Shown here: positions 52,049 to 60,549 of the stretch, in pieces | Layout: the number at the start of each line of letters is the position of its first letter | How positions within the stretch are numbered: position 1 is the stretch's first letter | Assembly (NCBI RefSeq): GCF_035712445.1 | Contig: NZ_DASTAT010000014.1 | Span: 1 to 64,000 of the forward strand | Direction: 5' to 3' | DNA from: Oligoflexus sp. | Lineage (GTDB): Bacteria; Bdellovibrionota_B; Oligoflexia; Oligoflexales; Oligoflexaceae | Length of the DNA stretch: 64,000 nucleotides | Position numbers and translations under genes: made by a program | Notes under the pieces: generated by a model | The model's database searches: none | What the model saw: only the letters and a program-made list of their open reading frames with translations | What the model was told of the DNA's origin: nothing

Positions 52049-53173
52049 ATGAGAAAGCCTTTGATATCTTTGAGCCTTTTGGTTTTTTCGCTGCAAGCCT
52101 GCTCCGGCAAGCCGGCAGGATTTCAGGGTGATACGGCGAGCGTGTCGGGGACCGCTGAATCGGATGACGCCACGGGTCGCGATTTCGGCAATCGCGACAG
52201 CGGGAGCGACGATGCGACAGCTGCCATGCCTGTGCAAACAGACGATGGCGAAATTATAGAGACCGACAGCATCGAGATGGACAACAGCGTGATCTATGAA
52301 GGCACGGATGCAACCGTTGCCGTTCCTTCGGATTCGGCGACGCCTCCTGGAACGGGAGCGCCAGCCTCGACTCCATCCGCACCAACAACGCCGCCGGCAG
52401 CGCCTCTGCCTTTGACCTTGGTCATAACCGTGCCTTCGACATCCCTGCGTGCGGGCAGTGCTCCCATGCAGGCCACGGCTAAACTTTCAGGACAGACCAC
52501 GCCTGCGAATGTCACCTGGTCGGTGCGATCGAGTGGAACGGCGAGTGCCGGCAGCATCAGTGAAACAGGGCTCTATACAGCGCCTGCCAACGGCGGCGGC
52601 TATGACATTATCATTTCCGCGGCGTTGAACGACGATCCAAGCATCACGGCGAGCGTCACGATCAAACTCATTGCCAACGAACAGATCTTTGTCGGCTGTC
52701 AGCAGGGTTCGGAATTCTTCCCGATCACTGCGGATGTCTATCAGCTGCCTGTGAATACCACGAAATTACCGGATTTCAGTGCGCTTGGGACACGTTTGAC
52801 CAAGGTCTGCATGGATCAATACAATGTCGCCCCGCGCGACTGGTCCACCGGCTTTCCGGGTGTAACGAATCTCTTCGAATGGTTTGCCCTTCATACCACC
52901 ACGAACGTCGTCGTGCCGATGGATGGCACCTATAGCTTCAAATTGAATTCTGATGATGGAGCCAAACTCTATATAGATGGCAAACTCGTTATTGATAACG
53001 ACGGTCAGCATGCACCGACAGCCAAGGAAGCGACGGTTACGCTGACAGCTGGACAGCATGCCCTCAGCATCGATTACTTCCAGGGTCCACGTTATCAGAT
53101 CGCACTTGAGCTTTACTGGAAGACGCCGGGAGCGTCTTCGTATGTCTATGTACCGAAAGCCTCATTCAAGTAA
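52049..53173 (+). CDS. Lipoprotein with a PA14 domain
   Basis: 374 residues. Lipobox in LLVFSLQAC, then a Ser/Thr/Pro/Ala-rich linker (to about residue 125), an Ig-like domain (about 128-215, TWSVRSSGTASAGSIS), and a C-terminal PA14 domain (FEWFALHTTTNVVVPMDGTY ... FKLNSDDGAKLYIDGKLVIDND ... LTAGQHALSIDYFQGPRYQIALELYW). PA14 domains bind carbohydrates or proteins, so this is a candidate surface-binding protein. A terminator follows directly. Confidence 0.88.
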   Translation: MRKPLISLSLLVFSLQACSGKPAGFQGDTASVSGTAESDDATGRDFGNRDSGSDDATAAMPVQTDDGEIIETDSIEMDNSVIYEGTDATVAVPSDSATPPGTGAPASTPSAPTTPPAAPLPLTLVITVPSTSLRAGSAPMQATAKLSGQTTPANVTWSVRSSGTASAGSISETGLYTAPANGGGYDIIISAALNDDPSITASVTIKLIANEQIFVGCQQGSEFFPITADVYQLPVNTTKLPDFSALGTRLTKVCMDQYNVAPRDWSTGFPGVTNLFEWFALHTTTNVVVPMDGTYSFKLNSDDGAKLYIDGKLVIDNDGQHAPTAKEATVTLTAGQHALSIDYFQGPRYQIALELYWKTPGASSYVYVPKASFK

Positions 53174-53201
53174 AGTGTGTTTCAAAGAAAAACCTTTAGG
53201 G

Positions 53202-53230
53202 GGCCGGCTGCAGAAGGCAGCCGGCCTTTC
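53202..53230 (+). terminator. Terminator after the PA14 lipoprotein gene
   Basis: GGCCGGCTGC / GCAGCCGGCC, 10-bp stem with a 5-base loop, then TTTCC. It may also end the convergent isomerase transcript, where AAAGG precedes and CCTAAAGGTTT follows. Confidence 0.8.
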
Positions 53231-53234
53231 CTCT

Positions 53235-54050
53235 TCAGTCGGGAAACTGGGCCTTCTTTCGCTGCATCGCCGCTTCCACGGCCATCTTCAAATCGAGCGA
53301 CATGAGCATACCTGCATTCCAGGTCGCAACATAATCGAGGCCCTCGGCCACGGAATGATCTCGGCTGTAATTCAGGATCTGCTTGGTCCCGCGCACGGCC
53401 AGAGGCGATTTTTCAGCGATCAAGGCCGCCTGCTCCCGCGCCAGGGCCAGGAGGGCCGGGACATCCGAGGTCACTTCATTGATAAGACCGGCACGCTGGG
53501 CCTCGACCGCATGGAAAAGTTTGCCGGTCAAAGCCCATTCCCGGGCTCGACCTTCGCCGACGATTTTCGGCAGACGCTGAAGCGTGCCGATATCAGCCAC
53601 TATGCCCAGATCCACTTCCTTGACGGAAAAACTGGCATCTTCGGATGCATGACGGATATCGCAGGCGCTGATGAGGTCAATGCCACCGCCGAAGCAAACG
53701 CCCTGTACGGCGGCGATCACGGGCTTGCGACAGCTTTCGATGCGGGTAAAGCTTGCCTGCAGGGAACAAATGATCGCTCGAAGTTTTTCCTGGCGGCGAC
53801 CTTCCGGAAGGCTTTCGATGCGCTGGGCTATACTCAGCACAAATTCAAAGTCAATGCCGCTCGAGAAACGGGGCCCTTCACTGCGCAGGATGACGGCTCT
53901 GACCTCGGGTGTTTCATCGGCCCAGCGAAAGGCAGCCTCCAGTTCGTACCACATTTTTTCATGCAGAGCGTTCGCCTTGTCGGGGCGATTCAGGCTGACT
54001 TCGGCGACCTTGTTCGCAAGGGAGACCTTCAGGAACTCAAAATCAGGCAT
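53235..54050 (-). CDS. ECH1-like dienoyl-CoA isomerase / enoyl-CoA hydratase family
   Basis: 271 residues of the crotonase family. The oxyanion-hole segment is VQGVCFGGGIDLISACDIR. The run SEDASFSVKEVDLGIVADIG carries Asp, Glu and Asp at the positions used by delta3,5-delta2,4-dienoyl-CoA isomerase (ECH1), which moves double bonds in the oxidation of unsaturated fatty acids. A plain enoyl-CoA hydratase would have a single Glu here, so the isomerase is favoured. ATG 54050 follows AGGA; the frame is open further upstream. It is alone on its strand, 65 bp from the small CIIC gene. Confidence 0.88.
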   Translation of the reverse strand: MPDFEFLKVSLANKVAEVSLNRPDKANALHEKMWYELEAAFRWADETPEVRAVILRSEGPRFSSGIDFEFVLSIAQRIESLPEGRRQEKLRAIICSLQASFTRIESCRKPVIAAVQGVCFGGGIDLISACDIRHASEDASFSVKEVDLGIVADIGTLQRLPKIVGEGRAREWALTGKLFHAVEAQRAGLINEVTSDVPALLALAREQAALIAEKSPLAVRGTKQILNYSRDHSVAEGLDYVATWNAGMLMSLDLKMAVEAAMQRKKAQFPD

Positions 54051-54114
54051 GGAAAATCCTCGCAACTCATGGTGATATACCAGGGGTATTCCCGTTTTTT
54101 GATCAGGAGTCTTT

Positions 54115-54288
54115 ATGTGCATTATTTGTCTGGAATTCAATAGAAAGAAGGATCTTGAGGATGCCCGTCTCATGGTCGAAGCGGCCCGACGCGAAGTCAG
54201 TAGTATTCCCGAGGATCATTTGAAACGCGTGGAAGAGGAGCTGAAAAAGCGTCAGCCCGATGCCACGGAGCCATTGAAGGTTCCGTAA
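54115..54288 (+). CDS. Small CIIC protein (57 residues)
   Basis: Short gene of 57 residues starting MCIICLEFNRKKDLEDAR. AGGAG lies six bases before the ATG (54106-54110), and the frame ends with TAA at 54288. The N-terminal C-x2-C is followed by a mostly helical, highly charged body (EEELKKRQ). I recall similar very short proteins with the same CIIC-EF start in delta-like proteobacteria and Bdellovibrio, function unknown. It runs tail to tail with the large receptor kinase, 9 bp away. The two Cys could bind metal or act in redox. Confidence 0.7.
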   Translation: MCIICLEFNRKKDLEDARLMVEAARREVSSIPEDHLKRVEEELKKRQPDATEPLKVP

Positions 54289-54297
54289 ATTTTTGTC

Positions 54298-57099
54298 TTA
54301 GCTGGCCTCGCCCAGCGTCTCCTGCGCCTTGATAAAGTGCGTGGACGCCAGCATAAGGTGGATGGAAAAGCTGGCGAAGCCTGCCAGCTCTTCATGCACG
54401 CGAAGCTGGATCTGACCGCCATTGTTTTCCAGGTAACGGCGCACGGCATCCATCCCGACTCCACGCCCGGATACTTCCGTCAAAGACTGCGCTGTGCTCA
54501 AGCCCGAGATGAAAATCAAATCCGCCACCTTCTGCAGTGATTTCAATCCCTCCGCATCCAGCAGATGATCCCGCTGGGCTTTTTCCCGCAGCTTTTTCAT
54601 GTTCAGGCCGCGTCCATCATCGCGATACTCGATGGACAGAAGATCGCCCTTTTGCTGCAGGCGCACATCAATGCGCCCGGTCGGACGCTTGCCCACGGCC
54701 ACGCGCTCGGCGGCAGTCTCGATGCCGTGATCCAGGGAATTGCGGATGATGTGAACAAAGACATTGGCCAGGAGTTCATGCGCGCTTTGCTTGAGTTTGA
54801 AGCCGCGGGCCTCGACGTTGATGATGGGGATCTCTTTGCCTAAATCCCGCGCGACGCGATGAACGCTGCTCAGAATATCCAAGAAGACATCGGAGGCTTC
54901 GCTGAAGCAGAGGTCCTCGATCCTTTGAATGGTATCGCGAAGCTTCAGCGCATCATGGGGTTCCAGGCGCGAGACCTGAATGGACCGCAGCGTGCGGTTC
55001 TCATGCTCCAGGGCCTCGCGGCTGATCGAGACTTCGGTGCTGTTGGCGACGGTACGGCCCAGCTTCTCATGATTCAGTTTCACATAGTAGTCAAAAACGG
55101 CCTTCACGTCCAGCATGCTCTCCAGGAGGTTCTGCTGATGCCACTGCAGCTCAGGATCACGCAGCAAGGCCGAATACACCTGCTCCACTTCATGAAGGAG
55201 CGAGGTCATTTTATAGAAACCCAGCGTCCGCGCCGCGCCTTTCATCGTGTGCATGTTCACGAAAATAATCTTGACGATCTCTGGATCCTTCCTGGTGTTC
55301 TGGCGGATCAGGCGATCATTCTCGGCCAGGAACTGCATCGAGGTGACGACGAAGCCCTGGAATTTATCCGGACTCACGTTGACCAGCTCGATAATGTATT
55401 CCAGCTCGCGCTGATGTTCGAGCCGCTGGGCTTCGGCCTGCTTCAGGCTGGTGATATCGCGCAGCACGAGCAGGACTCGGGCCACGCAGTTATTCTTGTC
55501 GGTGATCGGACTCCAGATGCACTGCAGATCATGCCGCTGGCCGTCATAGGCAATGGCCACCTCTTCGGGCAGATGCGCGGCGTTGCTTTCAAAACTGATG
55601 ACGTCGTCGTCAAAGCAGGCGAGCAGACTTTGATGCATGGTGTCTTTCAGGTCCACGCTCAAATTGGAGGAACCAAAAATCGCCGTGACATAATCCTGGC
55701 CCGCGGGTTCCTTCACGCCGATGATCGACGGAAGCTGCACGGAATAGTTCGGGAGTATGCGTCCTCGGGAATCGATCGAGCAGATGCCGAGCGGAATGTT
55801 ATCGAGCATACCCTGGATATCGCGCGTTTTCTTATCCACCTCCTCTTCCAGATGGGCGGAAAGGACCTGGGCGGTGCGGAAGGCCCTTGCAAAAAGCTTG
55901 GCCACCACCTGGCCCTGAAAGAAGATGAAGGCGGAGAGTCCATAGTTGGTGAGATAGAAAGGCGACTCGATGATGTTCAGGCCGCAGAGGATGTCATAGG
56001 TGACGGTGGAGAGAAACACCAGGGCTCCACAGAGCATCAGGCGTGCGCCTGTCATCTTCAAGCGTATCGCTTTGAAAAGGAGCGCCATCGTGATGACGGC
56101 TGAAACGAGCGCGAAGAGATCCAGGGGAATGATCAGATGGGGCAGAAGGCGCGTATCAAAAACCATGGCCGTCAGGGCGAAGAGCAGCGCGGCGCCCATG
56201 AAGACCTGCGATTTCCGGCGCCAGTACTCCTGATTCCCGAAGTTGGCGATGGCGAAGTTCGCAAAGCACACGCAGGAGATGGGAACAAAGCCCAGCTCCA
56301 TGATGCGCAGGGCGCGGTGCAAGAGAACCGACGATTCCGGGAAGATGATCGAGAGATTCAGCGCACTGACGGCAAAGAAGCGAAGCAGCGCGAAAAAGCA
56401 GTAGCCTGCCAGCCAGAGGTTGGAAGGGTCCTCGGTTCGATTCAAAAAGAGGGCGAGGTTATAGATGGCCAGAATCGTGATGATGCCAAAGGCGAAGTTT
56501 TCCTGGACGATCTCCAGCAGCCATGAGCGGTGCATCACCTCATAGGAGCCGATGATCGGCCGGCGCCAGATCATGCCTTCCTTGTAGTGATAGTTGGCCG
56601 CATTCACCAGGATCCAGTAATCACCCGTCGCCGGAATTGTGAAATGCCCCAGGGGATCGGCGACGGCGGGAATGGTGCTGGCCTCGTCCTTGCCGGCTCG
56701 ACCCACTTTCAAAACACTTTGAATTTTGCCCTGGCCGTCGCTGGGAATAATATAAACTTCCGCCGAAGTATCCGCGCGCAGGCGCAGACCATAGTCGCCT
56801 TCGGGAATACCGCGCAGCTGAAGGGCGAAGGCCACGCTGTCATGCGATGCGACGCTGCGATCACCAATTGTCAGCTTCGAGAAATGCGTTTGAATGGGTG
56901 CGAGGCTCCAGCCCAGCGTCTGCCATTCCTTTTGAAAGACCTCGGGATCCTGGATCGTTGGCAGAACCATGAAGTCCTGCTCCAGATCGCGCGGCTTTAA
57001 ATCCCAGGCGCTCAATTCCAAAAAGGGTGGAGTTCGATCTTCGGCCCTGACAGGCGAGAGGGACAGAAGCATAAGGATGGAAAGCAGGATAGTACGCAA
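54298..57099 (-). CDS. 7TM receptor (DISM) - PAS - Hpt - CheA-like histidine kinase
   Basis: 933 residues. Signal peptide (MRTILLSILMLLSLSPVRA) then an extracytoplasmic jelly-roll 7TMR-DISM-type sensor (about 20-170), seven membrane helices (about 180-395), a PAS-like domain (about 430-560), an Hpt helix bundle (NMHTMKGAARTLGFYKMTSL, phosphoacceptor His) and a CheA-like ATPase (IIRNSLDHGIETAAERVAVG, DDGRGL, GRGVGMDAV). It lacks the P5/CheW and receiver domains. TTG 57099 has AAGGGG seven bases upstream and yields the signal; ATG 57171 has no useful RBS. The response regulator is unknown. Confidence 0.88.
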   Translation of the reverse strand: MRTILLSILMLLSLSPVRAEDRTPPFLELSAWDLKPRDLEQDFMVLPTIQDPEVFQKEWQTLGWSLAPIQTHFSKLTIGDRSVASHDSVAFALQLRGIPEGDYGLRLRADTSAEVYIIPSDGQGKIQSVLKVGRAGKDEASTIPAVADPLGHFTIPATGDYWILVNAANYHYKEGMIWRRPIIGSYEVMHRSWLLEIVQENFAFGIITILAIYNLALFLNRTEDPSNLWLAGYCFFALLRFFAVSALNLSIIFPESSVLLHRALRIMELGFVPISCVCFANFAIANFGNQEYWRRKSQVFMGAALLFALTAMVFDTRLLPHLIIPLDLFALVSAVITMALLFKAIRLKMTGARLMLCGALVFLSTVTYDILCGLNIIESPFYLTNYGLSAFIFFQGQVVAKLFARAFRTAQVLSAHLEEEVDKKTRDIQGMLDNIPLGICSIDSRGRILPNYSVQLPSIIGVKEPAGQDYVTAIFGSSNLSVDLKDTMHQSLLACFDDDVISFESNAAHLPEEVAIAYDGQRHDLQCIWSPITDKNNCVARVLLVLRDITSLKQAEAQRLEHQRELEYIIELVNVSPDKFQGFVVTSMQFLAENDRLIRQNTRKDPEIVKIIFVNMHTMKGAARTLGFYKMTSLLHEVEQVYSALLRDPELQWHQQNLLESMLDVKAVFDYYVKLNHEKLGRTVANSTEVSISREALEHENRTLRSIQVSRLEPHDALKLRDTIQRIEDLCFSEASDVFLDILSSVHRVARDLGKEIPIINVEARGFKLKQSAHELLANVFVHIIRNSLDHGIETAAERVAVGKRPTGRIDVRLQQKGDLLSIEYRDDGRGLNMKKLREKAQRDHLLDAEGLKSLQKVADLIFISGLSTAQSLTEVSGRGVGMDAVRRYLENNGGQIQLRVHEELAGFASFSIHLMLASTHFIKAQETLGEAS

Positions 57100-57195
57100 A
57101 GCCAAACCCCTTGAAAAGATATCACCCCAAGGGGATCGGCAGCTGCGGCATGAAAATAAGAGCTTTCCCATCCTTTTCGATAAAGTATGGATCGA

Positions 57196-57840
57196 CTAGG
57201 CGGCCAGATAAAAGAGTACACCCAGATAGTGACAGGCCGAGCCGCCCAGCACGAAAAGATGCCAGATCGCATGGCTGAAAGGCAGGCTGCGCCATAGGTA
57301 GAAGATGGTGCCGATGCTATAGCTGATACCGCCCGAGACCAGCCATGTCAGTTCTTCTTTGGGCAGTGCGCGCAGAAAGTCGATATGAAAGATCACCAGC
57401 CAGCCCATTAATAGATACATAAGAGTCGAAACAAAGCGAAAGCGACCCACCAGGAAAAACTTGGCGATGATGCCCGCGGTGGCCATGATCCATACGGTGA
57501 TCGCAATGCTCTGCCCTTCGCCATCACGCCCGATCAGGCAGAAAGGTGTGTAGGTGCCGGCTATCAGAAGAAAGATGGCGGCATGGTCACAGTACTTCAG
57601 CCAGCGCTTGAGTTTCGGCGACTTCGCCGCGTGATAGAGCGTGGATGCCAGATAAAGAGCGACCAACGAGCAGCCAAAGACCGCAAGAATCAGCGCCTTG
57701 CTCAAGGTCAAGGGCTCAGGATGCCAGGTGAACAGAAGAATGAAGCCGAGGATGCTGAGCAAAAGGCCCAGCCCATGACTGATTGTATTCCAGCTTTCTT
57801 CAGCTGGCGAAACCAAGTGGGTGGTTTTAGGGGATGACAC
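57196..57840 (-). CDS. Hemolysin III family (PAQR-like) membrane protein
   Basis: 214 residues with seven transmembrane helices. Family motifs: SHGLGLLLSILG, LYHAAKSPKLKRWLKYCDHAAIF and the C-terminal HAIWHLFVLGGSACHY, whose His/Asp residues bind zinc in PAQR-type proteins. YqfA-like members affect membrane lipids; haemolytic activity is not implied. GTG start with AGGAG eight bases upstream. It lies upstream of the receptor kinase on the same strand with a 96 bp gap. Confidence 0.92.
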   Translation of the reverse strand: MSSPKTTHLVSPAEESWNTISHGLGLLLSILGFILLFTWHPEPLTLSKALILAVFGCSLVALYLASTLYHAAKSPKLKRWLKYCDHAAIFLLIAGTYTPFCLIGRDGEGQSIAITVWIMATAGIIAKFFLVGRFRFVSTLMYLLMGWLVIFHIDFLRALPKEELTWLVSGGISYSIGTIFYLWRSLPFSHAIWHLFVLGGSACHYLGVLFYLAA

Positions 57841-58128
57841 CTTGCAAACTCCTCAATGCGTTGAATTTGCGGATCATGCCGCATTCCAAGTTATTGTAGG
57901 CCTTCTTCTCGCTCTCTGCTGTCATAGTTTGGTCATGGATGGGAGCGGATGAAGCGGTATGTTGGAAAATTTGCGGCATATGCTTCAGTTTTTGCCGCAA
58001 TACGGTTTCCTGAAACAAAGCCTCGAAGACGGAGCCGCGACAGGGAGGCTTTTGAGATTTCGGTACGGTCCTTGCTCAATGGAAAGTAAGTTCAGCTGAT
58101 TATCTGCTAAGACATTTTGGAGAAGATT

Positions 58129-58878
58129 ATGAAACACCTCATTCTTTTGCTCGGCCTGGGTTTAAACGTTGCTGCTGCGGCTCATGCTGCTCAGAATCAA
58201 CAGTCTCCGAATCCCATTGAAGTTCCCGCTGAGATCGAGAGAATCTTTATCCCGCAGGGCTTCGATGATAACGATAACGTGGAGGTCGTCCTTCACGGGA
58301 ACTTCCCCAACACCTGCTACCAGGTGGGAAATGCGGAAGCCAAAGTCGATGCCGCATCCCGTACGGTCACAGTCTCGGCGACCAGTTTGAAATATCCTGG
58401 CACCTTCTGCATTCAGAGTATCACGCCCTTCATCCAGACTGTGAAACTCGGCATTATCCCCGAAGGCGACTATCAGGTGATCTATTCGAAAGACCAGCAG
58501 GTGCGCAGCAGTCTGCAGGTCACGCGCCGTAAAACGGAATCCCCGGATGACTATCTTTATGCCACCGTGGAAAACGCCTATATCGACGTGAATAGCGAAA
58601 GCGGCAAGCAGGCTCTCAAGATGCAGGGTCACTTCCCCTTCTTCTTCATCGGCTGCATGGTGCTGAAAGACGTTCGTGTTCTGAAAAGCCCCACCGATGT
58701 CCTGGTCGTCCAACCGATCGCCGAAATCGTGGAAGATGAAGCGGTATGTGCCAGCCAGCCCGAAGATCGTGCCTTCGAATACACCAGCGGACTCGCCGAA
58801 CCTTTCAAAGGGGAAGGCCTCCTGCATGTGCGCACGCTCCATGGGAACTCGCTCAACCGCTACATAAATATTCAGTAA
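58129..58878 (+). CDS. Exported protein of unknown function
   Basis: 249 residues with signal peptide (MKHLILLLGLGLNVAAAAHA). The mature protein contains two similar beta-rich halves: NCYQVGNAEAKV-type and FPFFFIGCMVLKDV-type segments, each with a Cys. No family was recognised. ATG 58129 has GGAGAAG upstream. It is monocistronic: a strong terminator begins 14 bp after the stop. The preceding 288 bp gap holds no other gene that I could support. Confidence 0.7.
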   Translation: MKHLILLLGLGLNVAAAAHAAQNQQSPNPIEVPAEIERIFIPQGFDDNDNVEVVLHGNFPNTCYQVGNAEAKVDAASRTVTVSATSLKYPGTFCIQSITPFIQTVKLGIIPEGDYQVIYSKDQQVRSSLQVTRRKTESPDDYLYATVENAYIDVNSESGKQALKMQGHFPFFFIGCMVLKDVRVLKSPTDVLVVQPIAEIVEDEAVCASQPEDRAFEYTSGLAEPFKGEGLLHVRTLHGNSLNRYINIQ

Positions 58879-58892
58879 TAAGTCCCCCATTC

Positions 58893-58922
58893 AGGGAGGG
58901 TCATTCGACCCTCCCTTTCTTG
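58893..58922 (+). terminator. Terminator after the 58129 gene
   Basis: AGGGAGGGTC (58893-58902) / GACCCTCCCT (58907-58916), perfect 10-bp stem, loop ATTC, then TTCTTG. Confidence 0.85.
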
Positions 58923-58982
58923 CGTCAAATGCCCCAAACTGCTGTAAATAATCACGCACCTCGACCTATCTCCATCTCCAAC

Positions 58983-59000
58983 TATCTAAAATTAAAGATA
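58983..59000. promoter_or_regulatory. Palindrome TATCT-N8-AGATA upstream of the response regulator
   Basis: TATCT (58983-58987), eight A/T bases, AGATA (58996-59000). It lies 70 bp before the ATG at 59071 and could be an operator, perhaps for self-regulation. No good sigma-54 site is present. Confidence 0.3.
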
Positions 59001-59070
59001 AAAAAGGCATGGGTATTGGCTGGTATGTTTCTTGTTAAAGGGAAGATTGTGAATAGGAGCACACAACGCC

Positions 59071-60540
59071 ATGTCCACGAACCCCAAAGCCAAACTGCCC
59101 CGTAATGCCCTCAATGGAACCCGCGTCCTCATTATTGATGACGAGGAAATGCTCGCCTGGAGTATTGAAACGGAATTGAAAGCCAACGGTGCTGATGTTC
59201 TGTCCTGCAACTCCTTGCGTACGGCTCTGGAAAATTTTCAAGGCTTCAGTCCGGATCTCGCCATCTGCGATCTGCGGCTTCCGGATGGCAGCGGCATGGA
59301 GCTCTTAAAGAAATGGCGGGTTGAAAAGCCGGATATGCCCATCATTCTCATCACCGCGCACGGAGCGGTGGAATCCGCGGTCGATGCGCTGCGTTTTGGA
59401 GCCTTCGATTACCTGCAAAAACCTTTCGATATGAAGGCGCTGGTGGCCGCCGCCAACCGCGGTGCGGAACTTTCTTCTTTGCGGCAGAAGGTCAGCCAAC
59501 TGACCGGCCATGAGGTGGCCCGTGAACCGATCCGCATGATCGGGGATTCGCCGGCCATGAAACGCATCAGGGAGCAGCTGGAACGCGTGGCCAGATCCCG
59601 CTCCAGCACTGTCCTGATCCTGGGTGAGAGCGGAACGGGCAAGGAACTCGCAGCCCGCGCTATTCATGAATGGTCCGAGCGCGCCAATAGCCCCTTTGTC
59701 GAAATCAACTGCGCGAGCATTCCGGAAAGCCTTCTGGAAAGTGAACTCTTCGGTTATGAAAAAGGGGCCTTCACCGATGCCCGCGATCGCAAGCTCGGTC
59801 TCTTCGAGTTGGCCCAGAACGGAACCATCTTCCTGGATGAAATCGGTGAAATGCCGATGAAGCTGCAGACCAAGCTTCTCCGCGCGCTGGAATATCGGCG
59901 CTTCAAAAGACTCGGCGGAACCAAGGACATCAGCTTCTCGGCCCGCATCGTGGCGGCCACCAACCGGAATCTTCTGGAAGAAATCCAAAATAAAAATTTC
60001 CGCAGCGATCTTTACTATCGACTGTCGGCCTTGCCCGTTTACCTTCCGCCCCTTCGCGAAAGAATGGAAGATCTGGACGCCCTCGCAGATTTCTTTGTGC
60101 AGCGCGTGGCCGGGGAACTCGGTGCCGAGACTCCGCGCTTGACCGCAGCGGCGCGGGAGAAACTGCGTTCGCATGCATGGCCCGGCAATATGCGGGAACT
60201 GAAAAACGTGCTGGAGCGCGCCATCGTTTTCTATGGCACGCCCGAATTGGAATCACAGCAGATTGAACTCGATACCTATATCGAGCCGAGTCCCACGCCT
60301 TCCCTTCAGGCGCAATCCCCGATCGCGATCAACGGGGCCCAGGGCCGTTCGAATTATTCCGCGCAGCATCCTATGATCCTGCCGGAAAAAGGCATCAACC
60401 TGGAAGATCTGGAACGCGACCTGCTGCTGCAGGCCATGGAACAGACTCATAATAATCAAACGAAGGCCGCTGACCTCCTGGGCATCTCGCGACACACATT
60501 CCGCTATCGTTTGGAAAAGCACGGCATCATCAAACCCTGA
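59071..60540 (+). CDS. Orphan sigma-54-dependent response regulator (NtrC type, GAFTDA variant)
   Basis: 489 residues: receiver (about 12-125, acidic DDEE, phosphorylatable Asp in ICDLRLPDGSG, Lys in LQKPF), AAA+ domain (Walker A GESGTGKEL, Walker B LFLDEIGEM-like IFLDEIGEM, Arg in LYYRLSALPVYLPPLRER), and Fis-type HTH (NNQTKAADLLGISRHTFRYR). The sigma-54 contact loop reads GAFTDA instead of GAFTGA. No kinase is adjacent; the receptor kinase at 54298-57099 and the kinases near 15-20 kb are possible partners. It precedes the cbb3 locus, which it might control, but that is inference. Confidence 0.93.
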   Translation: MSTNPKAKLPRNALNGTRVLIIDDEEMLAWSIETELKANGADVLSCNSLRTALENFQGFSPDLAICDLRLPDGSGMELLKKWRVEKPDMPIILITAHGAVESAVDALRFGAFDYLQKPFDMKALVAAANRGAELSSLRQKVSQLTGHEVAREPIRMIGDSPAMKRIREQLERVARSRSSTVLILGESGTGKELAARAIHEWSERANSPFVEINCASIPESLLESELFGYEKGAFTDARDRKLGLFELAQNGTIFLDEIGEMPMKLQTKLLRALEYRRFKRLGGTKDISFSARIVAATNRNLLEEIQNKNFRSDLYYRLSALPVYLPPLRERMEDLDALADFFVQRVAGELGAETPRLTAAAREKLRSHAWPGNMRELKNVLERAIVFYGTPELESQQIELDTYIEPSPTPSLQAQSPIAINGAQGRSNYSAQHPMILPEKGINLEDLERDLLLQAMEQTHNNQTKAADLLGISRHTFRYRLEKHGIIKP

Positions 60541-60549
60541 CGAACGGAT

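Noticed and set aside
54859..56103. 414-residue rightward open frame inside the receptor kinase
   Set aside because: The opposite frame encodes conserved Hpt and ATPase domains.
57827..58018. 63-residue leftward open frame just upstream of the hemolysin III gene
   Set aside because: It overlaps the start of the downstream gene, has no Shine-Dalgarno or recognisable domain, and its end coincides with that gene's RBS.
59010..59045. TTGGCTGGTATGTTTCTTG resembling a sigma-54 -24/-12 site before the orphan response regulator
   Set aside because: The GC doublet at -12 is missing at the required spacing.
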